Shown one piece after another: positions 43,531 through 52,575 of a stretch of 64,000 bases of DNA (the first letter of the stretch is position 1; every line of letters begins with the position of its first letter). The position numbers were made by a program, and so were the translations under genes. Below the pieces are notes generated by a model. That model was not told the DNA's origin, searched no databases, and saw only the letters and a program-made list of their open reading frames with translations. The stretch is from Litoribacillus peritrichatus (GTDB taxonomy: Bacteria > Pseudomonadota > Gammaproteobacteria > Pseudomonadales > Litoribrevibacteraceae), in assembly GCF_039537985.1 (NCBI RefSeq), contig NZ_BAABBN010000004.1:310001-374000 (forward strand), given 5' to 3'.

Positions 43531-43572
43531 AAAAAGCCCGCTGGAAGGTTAACGCCAGCGGGCTTTTTTTTT
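43531..43572. terminator. Bidirectional terminator between dnaQ and nhaB
   Basis: GCCCGCTGG (43536-43544) pairs with CCAGCGGGC (43555-43563), loop of 10, flanked by A-run and an eight-T run. It serves both convergent genes. Confidence 0.93.
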
Positions 43573-43579
43573 AGAGAAA

Positions 43580-45223
43580 CTATTTAACAATCAGCTTTTC
43601 TAATTCAGGGAACTTGTTAACGCAAATGTGCAGCTCACTGTTCACTTTCTCTGGGGCTGTAGGCTCAGAGATATTCGTTGCGCTGACAATCTCATTACAC
43701 GTTGCGTTGCTGTAATACTCGTAGTTAGAAACGCCAATGAAACCAACCAACGTAAGAACAATCGTATATGGGAAAGCCATAATCACCATTCGACCGTAAG
43801 ATAATCTGATCAATGGCGCCAGCGCTGAAGTTAATAGGAACAGGAATGCAGCCTGGCCATTAGGTGTCGCAACGCTTGGTAGATTGGTACCCGTGTTGAT
43901 TGCAACGGACAGAGTTTCAAAATGCTCCCGGCTGATTTCTCCCTTTTCAAACACTTGTGCTACTTCAGAAATATAAACAGTAGCTACGAAAACGTTATCA
44001 CTGATCATTGAAAGAATACCGTTTGCCAGAAAGAACATGCCAGGTTGCGCGCTTGGCTCCAGGCTCAGCACCCAATTCGTGACCGGGCTGAACAGATGTT
44101 GTTCGTGAATAACAGCAACGACGGCAAAAAACACCACCAACAGGGCAGTAAAAGGTAACGCTTCTTCAAACGCATGGCCGATCTGATGCTCTTCGGTATA
44201 GCCGTTGAACGCCGTCAGGAATACGATCACCAGAAGGCCGATCAAGCCGACTTCGGCAATGTGGAAGGCCAGACCCAGTACAAGGATCAGGGCTCCAATC
44301 GCTTGAATGATCAGTTGCGCCTTATGCTTTTTGTTCATGTTTTTGGCTTCTTTAGCCGCAAAGTCTTCCAGAATATGACGAACACTGTCCGGAAGGGTGT
44401 GGCCATAACCAAACCACTTGGTTTTTTCTAAGACTACGACAGTCAGCAAACCTGCAACTAATACAGGCATCGTCACAGGGGCCATCATTGAGAAGAACTT
44501 AATGAAATCATCCCAGCCGACGTACTTGGCAATCAAAAGGTTCTGAGGTTCACCAACCAGAGTACAAACACCGCCCAGCGCAGTACCTACGGCACCGTGC
44601 ATGATCAGGCTTCTTAAGAATGAACGGAACTCTTCAAGATCTTCACGTTGATGATCTTCCATTTTGGAGTCATCGGAAGTGTCGTGGTGCTCTGGTTCGT
44701 AATGGCCGCTTGAAACCACTTTGTGATAAACGGAGTAAAATCCGACCCCAACGCTGATTAAGACGGCGGTCACCGTAAGCGCGTCCAGAAATGCAGATAA
44801 AAGCGCTGCTGCGATTGAGAAAAGAAGTGACAGTGCTAACTTGGACTTTACGTTAATCAGTAGTTTGGTAAATACAAAAAGGAGCAAGTCCTTCATAAAG
44901 TAGATACCTGCTACCATAAACATCAGTAATAAAATAACCGGGAAGTTAACTAATGCTTCATGGTAGACGTTTTCAGGTGTTGTCATACCGAGCGCAACGG
45001 CTTCAATGGCGAGTAAGCCGCCAGGCTGAAGTGGGTAACAACGCAGCGCCATTGCTAATGTAAAAATGAATTCTGCAATCAGCACCCATCCCGCAATGAA
45101 GGGGCCAAGCGTGAAAAGTATCAGTGGGTTAATAATTAAAAAAGCGATAATGGCTTTTTTGTACCACACTGGAGAGTGGCCTAAAAAGTTTTTCGCAAAA
45201 GCGTTGGGTAGAGTGTGTGGCAT
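43580..45223 (-). CDS. nhaB: Na+/H+ antiporter NhaB
   Basis: Inner-membrane sodium/proton antiporter, 547 aa with about 12 membrane segments, close to the usual 500-530. The start (Phe-Ala-Lys-Asn-Phe-Leu-Gly-His-Ser-Pro-x-Trp-Tyr-Lys) and Cys-Tyr-Pro-Leu-Gln-Pro-Gly-Gly-Leu-Leu-Ala are NhaB hallmarks, as is Leu-Ser-Ala-Phe-Leu-Asp-Ala-Leu-Thr-Val-Thr-Ala-Val. The last 40 residues are a soluble tail with two cysteines. A sodium-exporting antiporter fits a marine or saline habitat. Divergent from fimL over 188 bp; no clear operator seen there. Confidence 0.96.
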   Translation of the reverse strand: MPHTLPNAFAKNFLGHSPVWYKKAIIAFLIINPLILFTLGPFIAGWVLIAEFIFTLAMALRCYPLQPGGLLAIEAVALGMTTPENVYHEALVNFPVILLLMFMVAGIYFMKDLLLFVFTKLLINVKSKLALSLLFSIAAALLSAFLDALTVTAVLISVGVGFYSVYHKVVSSGHYEPEHHDTSDDSKMEDHQREDLEEFRSFLRSLIMHGAVGTALGGVCTLVGEPQNLLIAKYVGWDDFIKFFSMMAPVTMPVLVAGLLTVVVLEKTKWFGYGHTLPDSVRHILEDFAAKEAKNMNKKHKAQLIIQAIGALILVLGLAFHIAEVGLIGLLVIVFLTAFNGYTEEHQIGHAFEEALPFTALLVVFFAVVAVIHEQHLFSPVTNWVLSLEPSAQPGMFFLANGILSMISDNVFVATVYISEVAQVFEKGEISREHFETLSVAINTGTNLPSVATPNGQAAFLFLLTSALAPLIRLSYGRMVIMAFPYTIVLTLVGFIGVSNYEYYSNATCNEIVSATNISEPTAPEKVNSELHICVNKFPELEKLIVK

Positions 45224-45411
45224 GTGTTTTTGTTTATTCCATGAGCTTGAAAGTTGCGCGATTTTAGGGATCTTCCAAGGTTATGTATAGGTTTTTTGAA
45301 CTGAAAAACATTATTTTTTAACAGGATAGATTATATTTTCTTTAAAGAAAGTGGCTCGTGTGCATAATTGTCCGACTCACATACCTATATTTATTAGTAA
45401 AGGATTTCAAG

Positions 45412-47115
45412 ATGGCGTCGACTGGTCATACCCCAATCAATCAAGCGATCTCATTTAATATCGTTCGAGAAGAGGTGATAGATTCGTTAAGCCAGGCAGA
45501 AGCAGCTTTAGAACGTTTTCTCGAAAACAGAGAAAGTGCTGCTGACATGCAGTTGTGTATTGATCAATTCACAGCATTAAAAGGTGTGTTTGATATTATT
45601 GAACTTGAGGGAGCAAAGATTCTTTGTGATGAAATCCTTGAGGTTGCCAATGAAGTTCCTGTGGGCGCTGGTGATGAGAAAGACACTGTCCTGACCGCAA
45701 TGGGAAAAGGGATATTTTCTTTATCCCGTTATTTGGAATTTATTAATACCCGTCAAAAAGATTTACCGGAGTTGCTCATTCCGATTGTGAACGAGCTGCG
45801 TCAACAGCGGGATCAAACTTTAATTCCTGATAGCCACTACTTTGCCGTAAACCTGAATGTAAACCGACCGAAAACAAATGGTCAGTCAGTGCCTGTTGAG
45901 CAAATTGTAGAAATCAGCAAACGTTATCGCCATATGTACATGGTGGGCTTATTGGGCATTATGAAAGGTGAGCATGTTCCTTTGTGTTTACGTTTGATGT
46001 TGCGTAGCATGGAAGGGTTGGAAAAATTATGCGGTGATCACTCTGTTGGTAAACTTTGGTGGTTAGCGGCTTCGGCATTTGAAGGTTTATCTGTGATGCC
46101 GGTTACTGAAATTGCGGATGGCCGTAAGCGTCTTTACATGCAAATTGAGCGCTACATCAAAAAGTTAAATGTTAACCCTGATCAGGTGTTGGACATTGAA
46201 CCGCCAAGAGGTCTCATTAAAGATATTCTCTATATTAATGCACTGGTTAAAGGCGAAAACGCACGTTCTCAGGAAGTACTCAAAACTTATGGTCTTGATA
46301 GTTATGCAGACAGTGAAATTGATCGCCAGCACCAAATAGCGTTGTTGATGGGGCCGGGTAGCTCTGTATTAGCGTCGGTATCGGCTGCCTTATGTGATGA
46401 ACTGAATAAGCTAAAAGATCAGATAGATCTGACTGCACGAGTTCTAAGGCAAGAACCTGAAGACCTTGTGGATATCATCAGTGAACTCCGGAAAATATTA
46501 AGTACTCTGGTTTTGATCAATCTGGATGCAGAAGCAAAGCAGATTCACCGTCAGGTGGAACGTTTTGAAGGCTGGAAGTCTGAAGGTCAGCAAATTGATA
46601 ATGAAGACCTGATGCAGACAGCCGATGTGCTACTGGCCGTTGAAGATTCAGTTAGAAACCTTGAAGTGACCTTGGTGAACCAAGCTGAAAATACCGTAGG
46701 GTCGCACAATATTTTGACTCACGAGTTGGATCAGGCGCAAATTAATGTGTTGAAAGAAGCGGATGCGGGTTTATCAATTACTAAGCGTGCACTTAATGAC
46801 TTCGTTGAGTCCGATTGGGATAAAATGAATCTGGCCAACGTCAACTCAACCTTGGCCACTGTCCGTGGTGGATTCCAGTTCCTGGGCAAAGACAGAGCTG
46901 CTAATATTTTAGATGTGTGTTCTCGATATATTGAAAACTCAATCATTCGAATGAGTCAGCCTCCAAGAGAATCTGAGCTAAACGCCATTGCTGATGTTTT
47001 GTCGAGTCTGGAGTATTACCTTGAAGGCATGCTAACTTCGAGTGGTGGCTTTGGTGAACAGGTTCTTGATTTGGCAGAAGATGCGTTAAAGCAACTAGGG
47101 TGCAGAATAAGCTGA
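45412..47115 (+). CDS. fimL: FimL-like protein (ChpA N-terminal homologue)
   Basis: Cytoplasmic protein, 567 aa from the ATG at 45412 (AAAGGA upstream); the upstream start would add 18 hydrophobic residues. It resembles FimL of P. aeruginosa, related to the N-terminal part of the ChpA/PilL histidine kinase, and needed for twitching and cAMP signalling through the Chp system. The Hpt-like region (about 50-75) has Leu-Lys-Gly-Val-Phe-Asp-Ile-Ile-Glu-Leu-Glu-Gly-Ala but lacks the phospho-accepting His, so no phosphotransfer is expected. Its place next to nhaB is the same as in Pseudomonas. No pilus gene is in the window. Confidence 0.85.
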   Translation: MASTGHTPINQAISFNIVREEVIDSLSQAEAALERFLENRESAADMQLCIDQFTALKGVFDIIELEGAKILCDEILEVANEVPVGAGDEKDTVLTAMGKGIFSLSRYLEFINTRQKDLPELLIPIVNELRQQRDQTLIPDSHYFAVNLNVNRPKTNGQSVPVEQIVEISKRYRHMYMVGLLGIMKGEHVPLCLRLMLRSMEGLEKLCGDHSVGKLWWLAASAFEGLSVMPVTEIADGRKRLYMQIERYIKKLNVNPDQVLDIEPPRGLIKDILYINALVKGENARSQEVLKTYGLDSYADSEIDRQHQIALLMGPGSSVLASVSAALCDELNKLKDQIDLTARVLRQEPEDLVDIISELRKILSTLVLINLDAEAKQIHRQVERFEGWKSEGQQIDNEDLMQTADVLLAVEDSVRNLEVTLVNQAENTVGSHNILTHELDQAQINVLKEADAGLSITKRALNDFVESDWDKMNLANVNSTLATVRGGFQFLGKDRAANILDVCSRYIENSIIRMSQPPRESELNAIADVLSSLEYYLEGMLTSSGGFGEQVLDLAEDALKQLGCRIS

Positions 47116-47170
47116 TCTATCGAAATTGTTTTAATCTTTCATTGTTTCATTTTAACTAAGGGGCTTTGCC

Positions 47171-47788
47171 ATGGAGTTGGCTCTCTTAAAATATACGTTG
47201 ATTTTTTCAGGTGTAGTGGTGTTTTTTGTAGCCGCTTTTATCTTCTTTAGATTAACGAACTGGCTGGTCTGGTTAAAAGGAAATGTCCCGTTTTTTGTGG
47301 CTGTAATCGGGATGTGCTTGGCACTGATGGGTTTCAGCATGCTGCCTTATGTTGCTGTCAGTCCTGTTCATAGCATTATGAATGCCTCTGTTCAGAAATT
47401 GCCGGATGGGCAATACAAATTGCTGGTTGATAATGGCTCTGACGCTATTGAGTTGATAGGCCATGGTGATCAATGGCAGGCCAAGGTGGAGTTGGTTAAG
47501 CCGGGGTTTGTCATGTCAGTGCTTGGCATGACTGAACTGGCTGTGCTTGATTCGCTTACCCTGGAAGAGAACAGTTTTGAAAAATCGGTCTTGGCCGATG
47601 GCAAAGAGCAGTGGGTCAGGGATTACGGTTTTGCAGGAAAATTTGAATCAGTGGCAGTGACCAATGAACTGCACTTGTCCCGACAGTTACCACTGGTGAG
47701 CGGCGCTATTTTCGGTTTAGTAAAACGCTATGGCCGTTTGGTTTGGGTTGGCGTTAATCCGATTGCGGAAGAGGCGTTGGCCGAGTAA
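47171..47788 (+). CDS. Small membrane protein of unknown function next to fimL
   Basis: 205 aa. Two membrane segments (about 6-27 and 39-61) are followed by a soluble domain of about 140 residues containing Lys-Leu-Leu-Val-Asp-Asn-Gly-Ser-Asp-Ala and a final segment Ser-Gly-Ala-Ile-Phe-Gly-Leu-Val-Lys-Arg-Tyr-Gly-Arg-Leu. The family is not recognised and no catalytic motif is visible. AAGGGGC precedes the ATG. It lies 55 bp after fimL and probably shares its transcript, which ends at the terminator at 47816. Confidence 0.75.
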   Translation: MELALLKYTLIFSGVVVFFVAAFIFFRLTNWLVWLKGNVPFFVAVIGMCLALMGFSMLPYVAVSPVHSIMNASVQKLPDGQYKLLVDNGSDAIELIGHGDQWQAKVELVKPGFVMSVLGMTELAVLDSLTLEENSFEKSVLADGKEQWVRDYGFAGKFESVAVTNELHLSRQLPLVSGAIFGLVKRYGRLVWVGVNPIAEEALAE

Positions 47789-47815
47789 TTCAATGCATGT
47801 GAAATGATTGATGCG

Positions 47816-47847
47816 AAAAAAAACCAGCCTTTGGCTGGTTTTTTTTG
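47816..47847. terminator. Bidirectional terminator
   Basis: AACCAGCC (47822-47829) pairs with GGCTGGTT (47833-47840) around TTT, with an A-run before and a T-run after. It separates the fimL-side transcript from the convergent SCP2 gene. Confidence 0.92.
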
Positions 47848-47866
47848 TGTTCCGAATAAGTAAAAC

Positions 47867-48181
47867 TTATACAGGGAACAGCTCAGATAGCTTAGTAGCT
47901 AGCATGATGTCGCCTTCAGCTTTAAGCTGACCCATCATGAATGCTTGCATACCATCAACATCGCCACTCATTAAGCCACTTAGAGTTTCAGTGGTCATGA
48001 TTAGAGTTACAGAAGGGTCATCGTTTTCACCTTCAGCGATTTCAAAGCTACCGTCATTGATAGTCAAGAAGAAGTCGTCGCCATCTTCAATGCTGAACTG
48101 GAAAACATTTTCCATACCTGATGCTGCGTCAGCGTTAAACTTGCTCTTCATAGTTTCAATGATTTCTGCAACTGTAGACAT
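47867..48181 (-). CDS. SCP2 sterol-binding domain protein
   Basis: A 104-aa single-domain protein of the SCP2 lipid-carrier fold: Val-Phe-Gln-Phe-Ser-Ile, Phe-Phe-Leu-Thr-Ile-Asn-Asp-Gly-Ser-Phe, Asp-Pro-Ser-Val-Thr-Leu-Ile-Met, and the C-terminal Leu-Lys-Ala-Glu-Gly-Asp-Ile-Met-Leu-Ala-Thr-Lys-Leu. Such proteins bind acyl chains in a hydrophobic tunnel; a role in fatty-acid handling is likely. A palindrome matching the fatty-acid regulator PsrA lies 139 bp upstream of its start. Confidence 0.9.
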   Translation of the reverse strand: MSTVAEIIETMKSKFNADAASGMENVFQFSIEDGDDFFLTINDGSFEIAEGENDDPSVTLIMTTETLSGLMSGDVDGMQAFMMGQLKAEGDIMLATKLSELFPV

Positions 48182-48319
48182 CGATTCTATCCCTTCTTTG
48201 TCGGGCTTCTGCCCTTATTAGTGTTTGACCAACGTGGTCGTTTGGTGTTTCGCCGCACAATTGTACTGGCTAAGCGATAGCCGAGATTAAAATGTCTTTA
48301 GTCGAGAGTCAAGGATTAA

Positions 48320-48335
48320 TCAAACGAGCGTTTGA
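48320..48335. promoter_or_regulatory. Palindromic operator, PsrA-type, between the SCP2 gene and sohB
   Basis: TCAAACGAGCGTTTGA is a perfect 7-2-7 palindrome and contains CAAAC-N4-GTTTG, the pattern reported for PsrA, the TetR-family repressor of fatty-acid degradation in Pseudomonas. It lies in the 327-bp divergent gap, about 8 bp beyond a TTGACT hexamer pointing towards the SCP2 gene. The rest of the gap also holds GACCA-ACG-TGGTC (48227-48239). Confidence 0.5.
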
Positions 48336-48508
48336 ATGGTTGCCTGAAGCCATTGGATTTGGTGAATCTTTGATAAGGTTATGTAGATGAGACGACTTTT
48401 CTTGAACTAACTTCGGTTATTTGTCTTTTGACAATTGTTCTCAACAGCAGAGAGCTTTATTATCCATGAGATCAAATTTTGAATATTTTATAGCTAGGGA
48501 GAATCAGC

Positions 48509-49573
48509 TTGGGCTTTTGGAGTGAGTACAGTGTATTTCTTGCACAGACGGTCACCGTCGTGGTGGCAATTATTGTGATTGTTGGTTTTGTTGCTGCCTC
48601 GGGTCAAAGAAGCAGGAAAGAAGGTCACATTGAAATTAAAAAAATTAACGATAAGTTCAGTGATTTGCAAGATCAGTTTGAAGAAGCCGTGCTTTCTAAA
48701 GACGAGTATAAAGCGAAAGCCAAAGCACTGAAGAAAGAAGAAAAAGAAAAGCAAAAAGCAGCGAAAAAAGAATCGAAGCAAACGAAAAACGAAGAGAAAG
48801 CGATTGCGAGAGGCAAGCGGGTTTATGTGCTGGACTTCGATGGCGATATCAATGCTTCTGCAACCGACTCCATGCGCGAAGAAATCAGTGCTGTGCTCAT
48901 GACGGCAGAGCCTTGTGATGAAGTGGTTGTTCGTTTAGAAAGCCCGGGTGGTGTGGTTCATGGCTATGGCCTTGCGGCATCCCAGCTAGACAGAATTATT
49001 AAGAAAGACATCCCCTTGACCGTCTGTGTTGATAAAGTAGCTGCAAGTGGTGGTTACATGATGGCTTGTTTGGCCAATAAGATCGTGTCGGCGCCGTTTG
49101 CCATCATTGGTTCCATTGGGGTGGTCGCTCAGATTCCTAACATTCATCGCTTGTTAAAAAAGAACGACATTGATGTAGAGCTTCATACTGCGGGTGAGTA
49201 TAAGCGTACTTTGACGATGATCGGTGAAAATACCGAAGAAGGCAGAGAGAAGTTCAGACAAGACTTGCAAGATACTCATGAGTTATTTAAAAGTCATGTG
49301 TCCCATCATCGCCCGGAATTGGCCATTGATAAGGTTGCCAATGGGGATATTTGGTACGGAACGGAAGCGCTGAACAACGGTTTAGTTGATCAGGTCATGA
49401 CCAGTGATGAGTATTTGATGCAACTGGCGGATGAAGCGGACGTTTTTGAAGTGCACTATGAAATGAAAAAGACACTTCAGGAAAAATTAGGTATGGCGGC
49501 TTCGATGGGCATTACACGCAGTGTGGATCGCATCATGACTAAATTTGTCGACAGCCGTACTCATATCCGTTGA
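48509..49573 (+). CDS. sohB: Inner-membrane S49 peptidase SohB
   Basis: Probable signal-peptide-peptidase-like protease, 354 aa. The start codon is TTG at 48509, supported by AGGGAGA (48496-48502); the next in-frame methionine is more than 110 codons on. One membrane helix (about 9-31) is followed by a very Lys/Glu-rich coiled coil (about 45-95) and the S49 domain, with Glu-Ser-Pro-Gly-Gly-Val-Val-His and the nucleophile Ser in Ala-Ala-Ser-Gly-Gly-Tyr-Met (about 175-181). Ser-Ile-Gly-Val and a later Tyr-Lys-Arg-Thr (catalytic Lys) are present. The neighbour acuI follows at 57 bp. Confidence 0.94.
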   Translation: MGFWSEYSVFLAQTVTVVVAIIVIVGFVAASGQRSRKEGHIEIKKINDKFSDLQDQFEEAVLSKDEYKAKAKALKKEEKEKQKAAKKESKQTKNEEKAIARGKRVYVLDFDGDINASATDSMREEISAVLMTAEPCDEVVVRLESPGGVVHGYGLAASQLDRIIKKDIPLTVCVDKVAASGGYMMACLANKIVSAPFAIIGSIGVVAQIPNIHRLLKKNDIDVELHTAGEYKRTLTMIGENTEEGREKFRQDLQDTHELFKSHVSHHRPELAIDKVANGDIWYGTEALNNGLVDQVMTSDEYLMQLADEADVFEVHYEMKKTLQEKLGMAASMGITRSVDRIMTKFVDSRTHIR

Positions 49574-49630
49574 TTTGAATATGAACTGCGTGGCTCTGTT
49601 TTAAAAAGTTTGATTTTAGAGGCAAGGTGA

Positions 49631-50629
49631 ATGGAAAGTTATCAGGCGTTTGAAGTGACGGAAAATTCGGAAGGCGCTTTCGAGCAGCAGGTTGTGACTC
49701 GCTCAGTACCTGAACTGGAAGAAGGCAAGGTACTTATTCGCGTGCGGTACTCCGCAATTAACTTTAAAGACGCCTTGTCCTCGACTGGCAATAAAGGCGT
49801 GACTCGTGAATACCCTCATGTTCCGGGTATTGATGCAGCAGGTGAAGTGCTTCAGTCATCGAGCGATCGTTTTTCAGTGGGTCAGCCGGTGGTTGTCACC
49901 GGCCATGACTTGGGCATGAATACGGATGGCGGCTTTGGTCAGGTGATTTCTGTGCCCGTTGATTGGGTTCATGCTTTGCCAGAGTCTCTGTCGGTACGAA
50001 ATGCAGCGGTATTAGGAACGGCGGGAATCACGGCATCTTTGTGTATTGATAAGTTGTTGATGACCGGTTTAAAGCCGTCAGATGGCCCGGTTCTGGTGAC
50101 AGGTTCTACGGGCGGTGTGGGCAGTGTCGCTATTGCACTTTTGTTCGGATTGGGTTTTGAAGTTCATGCCATTACGGGAAAAGCAGCGCAACATGATGCA
50201 CTGAAGGCTCTGGGGGTGACTGAAATCTTTGGCCGGGAAGAGCTGTCAGAACCTTCTAAGCGGCCCATCTTAAAAGGACGTTGGGCTGCCGCCATCGACA
50301 CTGTGGGTGGTGTACCGTTAGAAAATGTATTGAAATCGCTGAAACCTCAAGGGTCTGCGGCTATTTGTGGTTTGGTGGCTTCACCGACACTGAATATGAC
50401 GGTTTTCCCGTTCATTTTAAAAGGAATTAACCTTTTAGGTGTTGATTCGGCCGAAGTCACTCCTCAAAAGAAAGCGGACATGTGGCGCTTTATGATAGAA
50501 AACCAGGCCGCTTTGACTAAATATCAGGACTGGGTGACTGAAATTGGTTTGGCTCAATTACCTGAATATGTCGATAAGATTCTACAAGGTAAGATTGCAG
50601 GGAGAACTTTGGTGTCTTTGGATCAATAA
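49631..50629 (+). CDS. acuI: Acrylyl-CoA reductase-type oxidoreductase (YhdH/AcuI)
   Basis: Medium-chain dehydrogenase/reductase, 332 aa, zinc-independent. YhdH/AcuI proteins reduce acryloyl-CoA to propionyl-CoA with NADPH, protecting cells from a toxic electrophile formed in DMSP or 3-hydroxypropionate metabolism. Visible: Asn-Phe-Lys-Asp-Ala-Leu-Ser-Ser-Thr-Gly-Asn (about 45-55), His-Val-Pro-Gly-Ile-Asp-Ala-Ala-Gly, and the NADP fold Val-Thr-Gly-Ser-Thr-Gly-Gly-Val-Gly-Ser-Val-Ala. AGGCAAGG upstream of the ATG. A terminator follows at once. Confidence 0.93.
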   Translation: MESYQAFEVTENSEGAFEQQVVTRSVPELEEGKVLIRVRYSAINFKDALSSTGNKGVTREYPHVPGIDAAGEVLQSSSDRFSVGQPVVVTGHDLGMNTDGGFGQVISVPVDWVHALPESLSVRNAAVLGTAGITASLCIDKLLMTGLKPSDGPVLVTGSTGGVGSVAIALLFGLGFEVHAITGKAAQHDALKALGVTEIFGREELSEPSKRPILKGRWAAAIDTVGGVPLENVLKSLKPQGSAAICGLVASPTLNMTVFPFILKGINLLGVDSAEVTPQKKADMWRFMIENQAALTKYQDWVTEIGLAQLPEYVDKILQGKIAGRTLVSLDQ

Positions 50630-50650
50630 CCGCAGACGCGCTTCCTTGCG

Positions 50651-50683
50651 AAAAAGCACTGCCAATAGGCGGTGCTTTTTTTT
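50651..50683 (+). terminator. Terminator after acuI
   Basis: AAAAAGCACTGCC and GGCGGTGCTTTTT pair with one T-G wobble around AATA, followed by further T residues. It can also act on the convergent antiporter gene. Confidence 0.9.
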
Positions 50684-50723
50684 GAGGTGCTTTTTTTGCG
50701 CTTGTTTTTTGAGGTGTGTTTGG

Positions 50724-51905
50724 TCAGTCTCTCCGTAACTTGTCCGTCATGGCGATGGGGGACGGATATCGAGTGATGACTAAATACGTCGATATCAGAA
50801 AAGTAATAATGGCGGTTGCTTGAATAACGTGGGCCGCTTCGTTGCCAATCATCCCGGTGCCGAGCGCCAGGAAGGCGACCAATAAGGCAAACTCGCTGTT
50901 TTGACCCAGTCTGAAGCCGACTTCCCAGCCCATGTTCTGGCTTTCTTCCATCTTAAATAAAAGAAAGCGGAATACGAGGGGTTTAAGCACCAGAAAAATC
51001 GCCGCTAGTATCACGGAAGGCAACCAAACGTCGGGGAGAAGCCCTAAGTTGAAACTCGCCCCCAGTGAAAAGAAAAACAGTACCAGGAAAAAGTCTCTCA
51101 GTGGTTTCAGAGTTAATGCGACAAACTGTGCGATCGGGGTTAAAGCCATCGTCACGCCAGCCACGAAAGCGCCAATCTCAGTGGACAGCCCTAGGAATTT
51201 AGCCAGCTCGGCAAGGCCAAGGCACCAACCGATGGTAATCAGGAACATGAACTCCTGAATGCTATCAAACTTGATCAGCAATGGAATAATGACCCATTTG
51301 ACGGCCGCCCAGGCGACTAAAATAAGCAGAGGTAACATGAGTAATGGCTTGATCATGCTGAATAAGTTCATGCCCTCACCAGCGGATTGATTACTGAGTG
51401 ACTGAATGGCAATCAGAACCAGAATGGCTATCAAGTCTTGTAGTAATAATAAGCCCGTGACTAATTCACCGACGTGTTTATGATGCAGAGCTGTTGTTGG
51501 TAGCAGCTTGATGCCTATGATGGTGCTTGAAAACATCATAGCCAGACCAATAACTAATGCTTCAATGTCGCTGTAGCCGAACAGACTGGCGAAGGAGAAT
51601 CCAGCAAACGCAAAGATAGCAGAAGAAGCTATCGCTACCAGAGTGGCTTTTTTGAGCATGTTAACCAGCTTGTTGGGCTGCATGTCCAATCCGAGCAGGT
51701 AGAGAAGAAAGACAATGCCGATGTGGGCCAAATCACTGATCAGGGTAGGGTCGTCAATCAGTTCAAAGCCGTAGGGGCCAAGAAGCGCGCCTAAAACAAT
51801 GTAAGCGATGAGCAGGGGTTGTCTACCGAACATAGCCAGCGTGGCCAGAGCCGCTGAGCCTGTAAAGATGACAAAAAAGTAAAAGGTGATGTCAGTATGA
51901 TCCAT
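50724..51905 (-). CDS. CPA2-family cation:proton antiporter
   Basis: KefB/GerN-type antiporter, 393 aa from the ATG at 51905 (a TTG at 51914, nearer to AAGGAG, is an alternative). About 12 membrane helices; Phe-Leu-Leu-Tyr-Leu-Leu-Gly-Leu-Asp-Met and Leu-Gln-Asp-Leu-Ile-Ala-Ile (the acidic ion-binding position) are typical. The C-terminus stops after the last helix, so the RCK/TrkA-N regulatory domain of KefB/KefC is absent. Ion specificity cannot be told; Na+ or K+ exchange is likely. Confidence 0.88.
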   Translation of the reverse strand: MDHTDITFYFFVIFTGSAALATLAMFGRQPLLIAYIVLGALLGPYGFELIDDPTLISDLAHIGIVFLLYLLGLDMQPNKLVNMLKKATLVAIASSAIFAFAGFSFASLFGYSDIEALVIGLAMMFSSTIIGIKLLPTTALHHKHVGELVTGLLLLQDLIAILVLIAIQSLSNQSAGEGMNLFSMIKPLLMLPLLILVAWAAVKWVIIPLLIKFDSIQEFMFLITIGWCLGLAELAKFLGLSTEIGAFVAGVTMALTPIAQFVALTLKPLRDFFLVLFFFSLGASFNLGLLPDVWLPSVILAAIFLVLKPLVFRFLLFKMEESQNMGWEVGFRLGQNSEFALLVAFLALGTGMIGNEAAHVIQATAIITFLISTYLVITRYPSPIAMTDKLRRD

Positions 51906-52032
51906 TACAGGCAAAAAACTCCTTGCTCATGAGCTTTTGACTATAGCGTTTTTAAGAGGGCTTGGACAGTTTGTTTTAGGAATGAGTCGCAGTGAGGCTG
52001 GAGAGAGAATTGAGCTGAATAATTGCTGATAC

Positions 52033-52063
52033 AAAAAAGGACGAAGTGTATTCGTCCTTTTTC
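52033..52063. terminator. Terminator after the cysI operon
   Basis: AAAAAGGACGAA (52034-52045) and TTCGTCCTTTTT (52051-52062), perfect 12-bp stem with a 5-nt loop, 18 bp after the DUF934 stop on the minus strand. Reading in that direction, the stem's own 3' arm ends in a T-run. Confidence 0.9.
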
Positions 52064-52080
52064 GGTGGTGCTTATCTCGA

Positions 52081-52575
52081 TTAGCCTAAGCGCTTTCTGA
52101 AAAGCGGTGAAGGATCATCGTTAGCGCCCTGATAAGAATAACGGAAAGCTTCAAATGCTTTCAGTGCTTCTTCTGCATCACGGTCTTCACGGACAGCAAA
52201 GCTGTCGAAGCCACAGCGGGCCATGAAGTGCAGCTGATCTAACAGCACATCGCCAATAGCACGCAGTTCACCTGTGTAATTAAAGCGTTCACGGATCAGG
52301 CGAGCGTAAGAGTAGCCACGGCCATCAGCAAACTTAGGGAAGTTTACCGCTAAGAAAGCGACTTCATCAGCGATCTCTTTCAGCAGTTCTGCAGGTTGAT
52401 CCGATTCCAGCCAAACCGCGACGTCGTCGCGGCCAGCAAGCTCAGCTCTTTGATCCAGATAAACCTGGACTGGCAAAATGATTTTTCCGGCAGGCACTGC
52501 ATCGCCTTCGTTGAATTCTTTGATGAGTACGAAATCGTCTTCAACAACTGAGCGATTCTTAATTAGCTTTGGCAT
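52081..52575 (-). CDS. DUF934 protein, sulfite-reduction partner
   Basis: A 164-aa protein of DUF934, almost always coded with cysI in Pseudomonas-like bacteria and thought to assist sulfite reduction. It has Pro-Val-Gln-Val-Tyr-Leu-Asp-Gln-Arg, Val-Ala-Val-Trp-Leu-Glu-Ser-Asp, and Phe-Ala-Asp-Gly-Arg-Gly-Tyr-Ser-Tyr-Ala-Arg-Leu-Ile-Arg-Glu-Arg (about 101-117). Its first 17 bases overlap the end of cysI, so they are translated together. Exact biochemical role unknown. Confidence 0.93.
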   Translation of the reverse strand: MPKLIKNRSVVEDDFVLIKEFNEGDAVPAGKIILPVQVYLDQRAELAGRDDVAVWLESDQPAELLKEIADEVAFLAVNFPKFADGRGYSYARLIRERFNYTGELRAIGDVLLDQLHFMARCGFDSFAVREDRDAEEALKAFEAFRYSYQGANDDPSPLFRKRLG

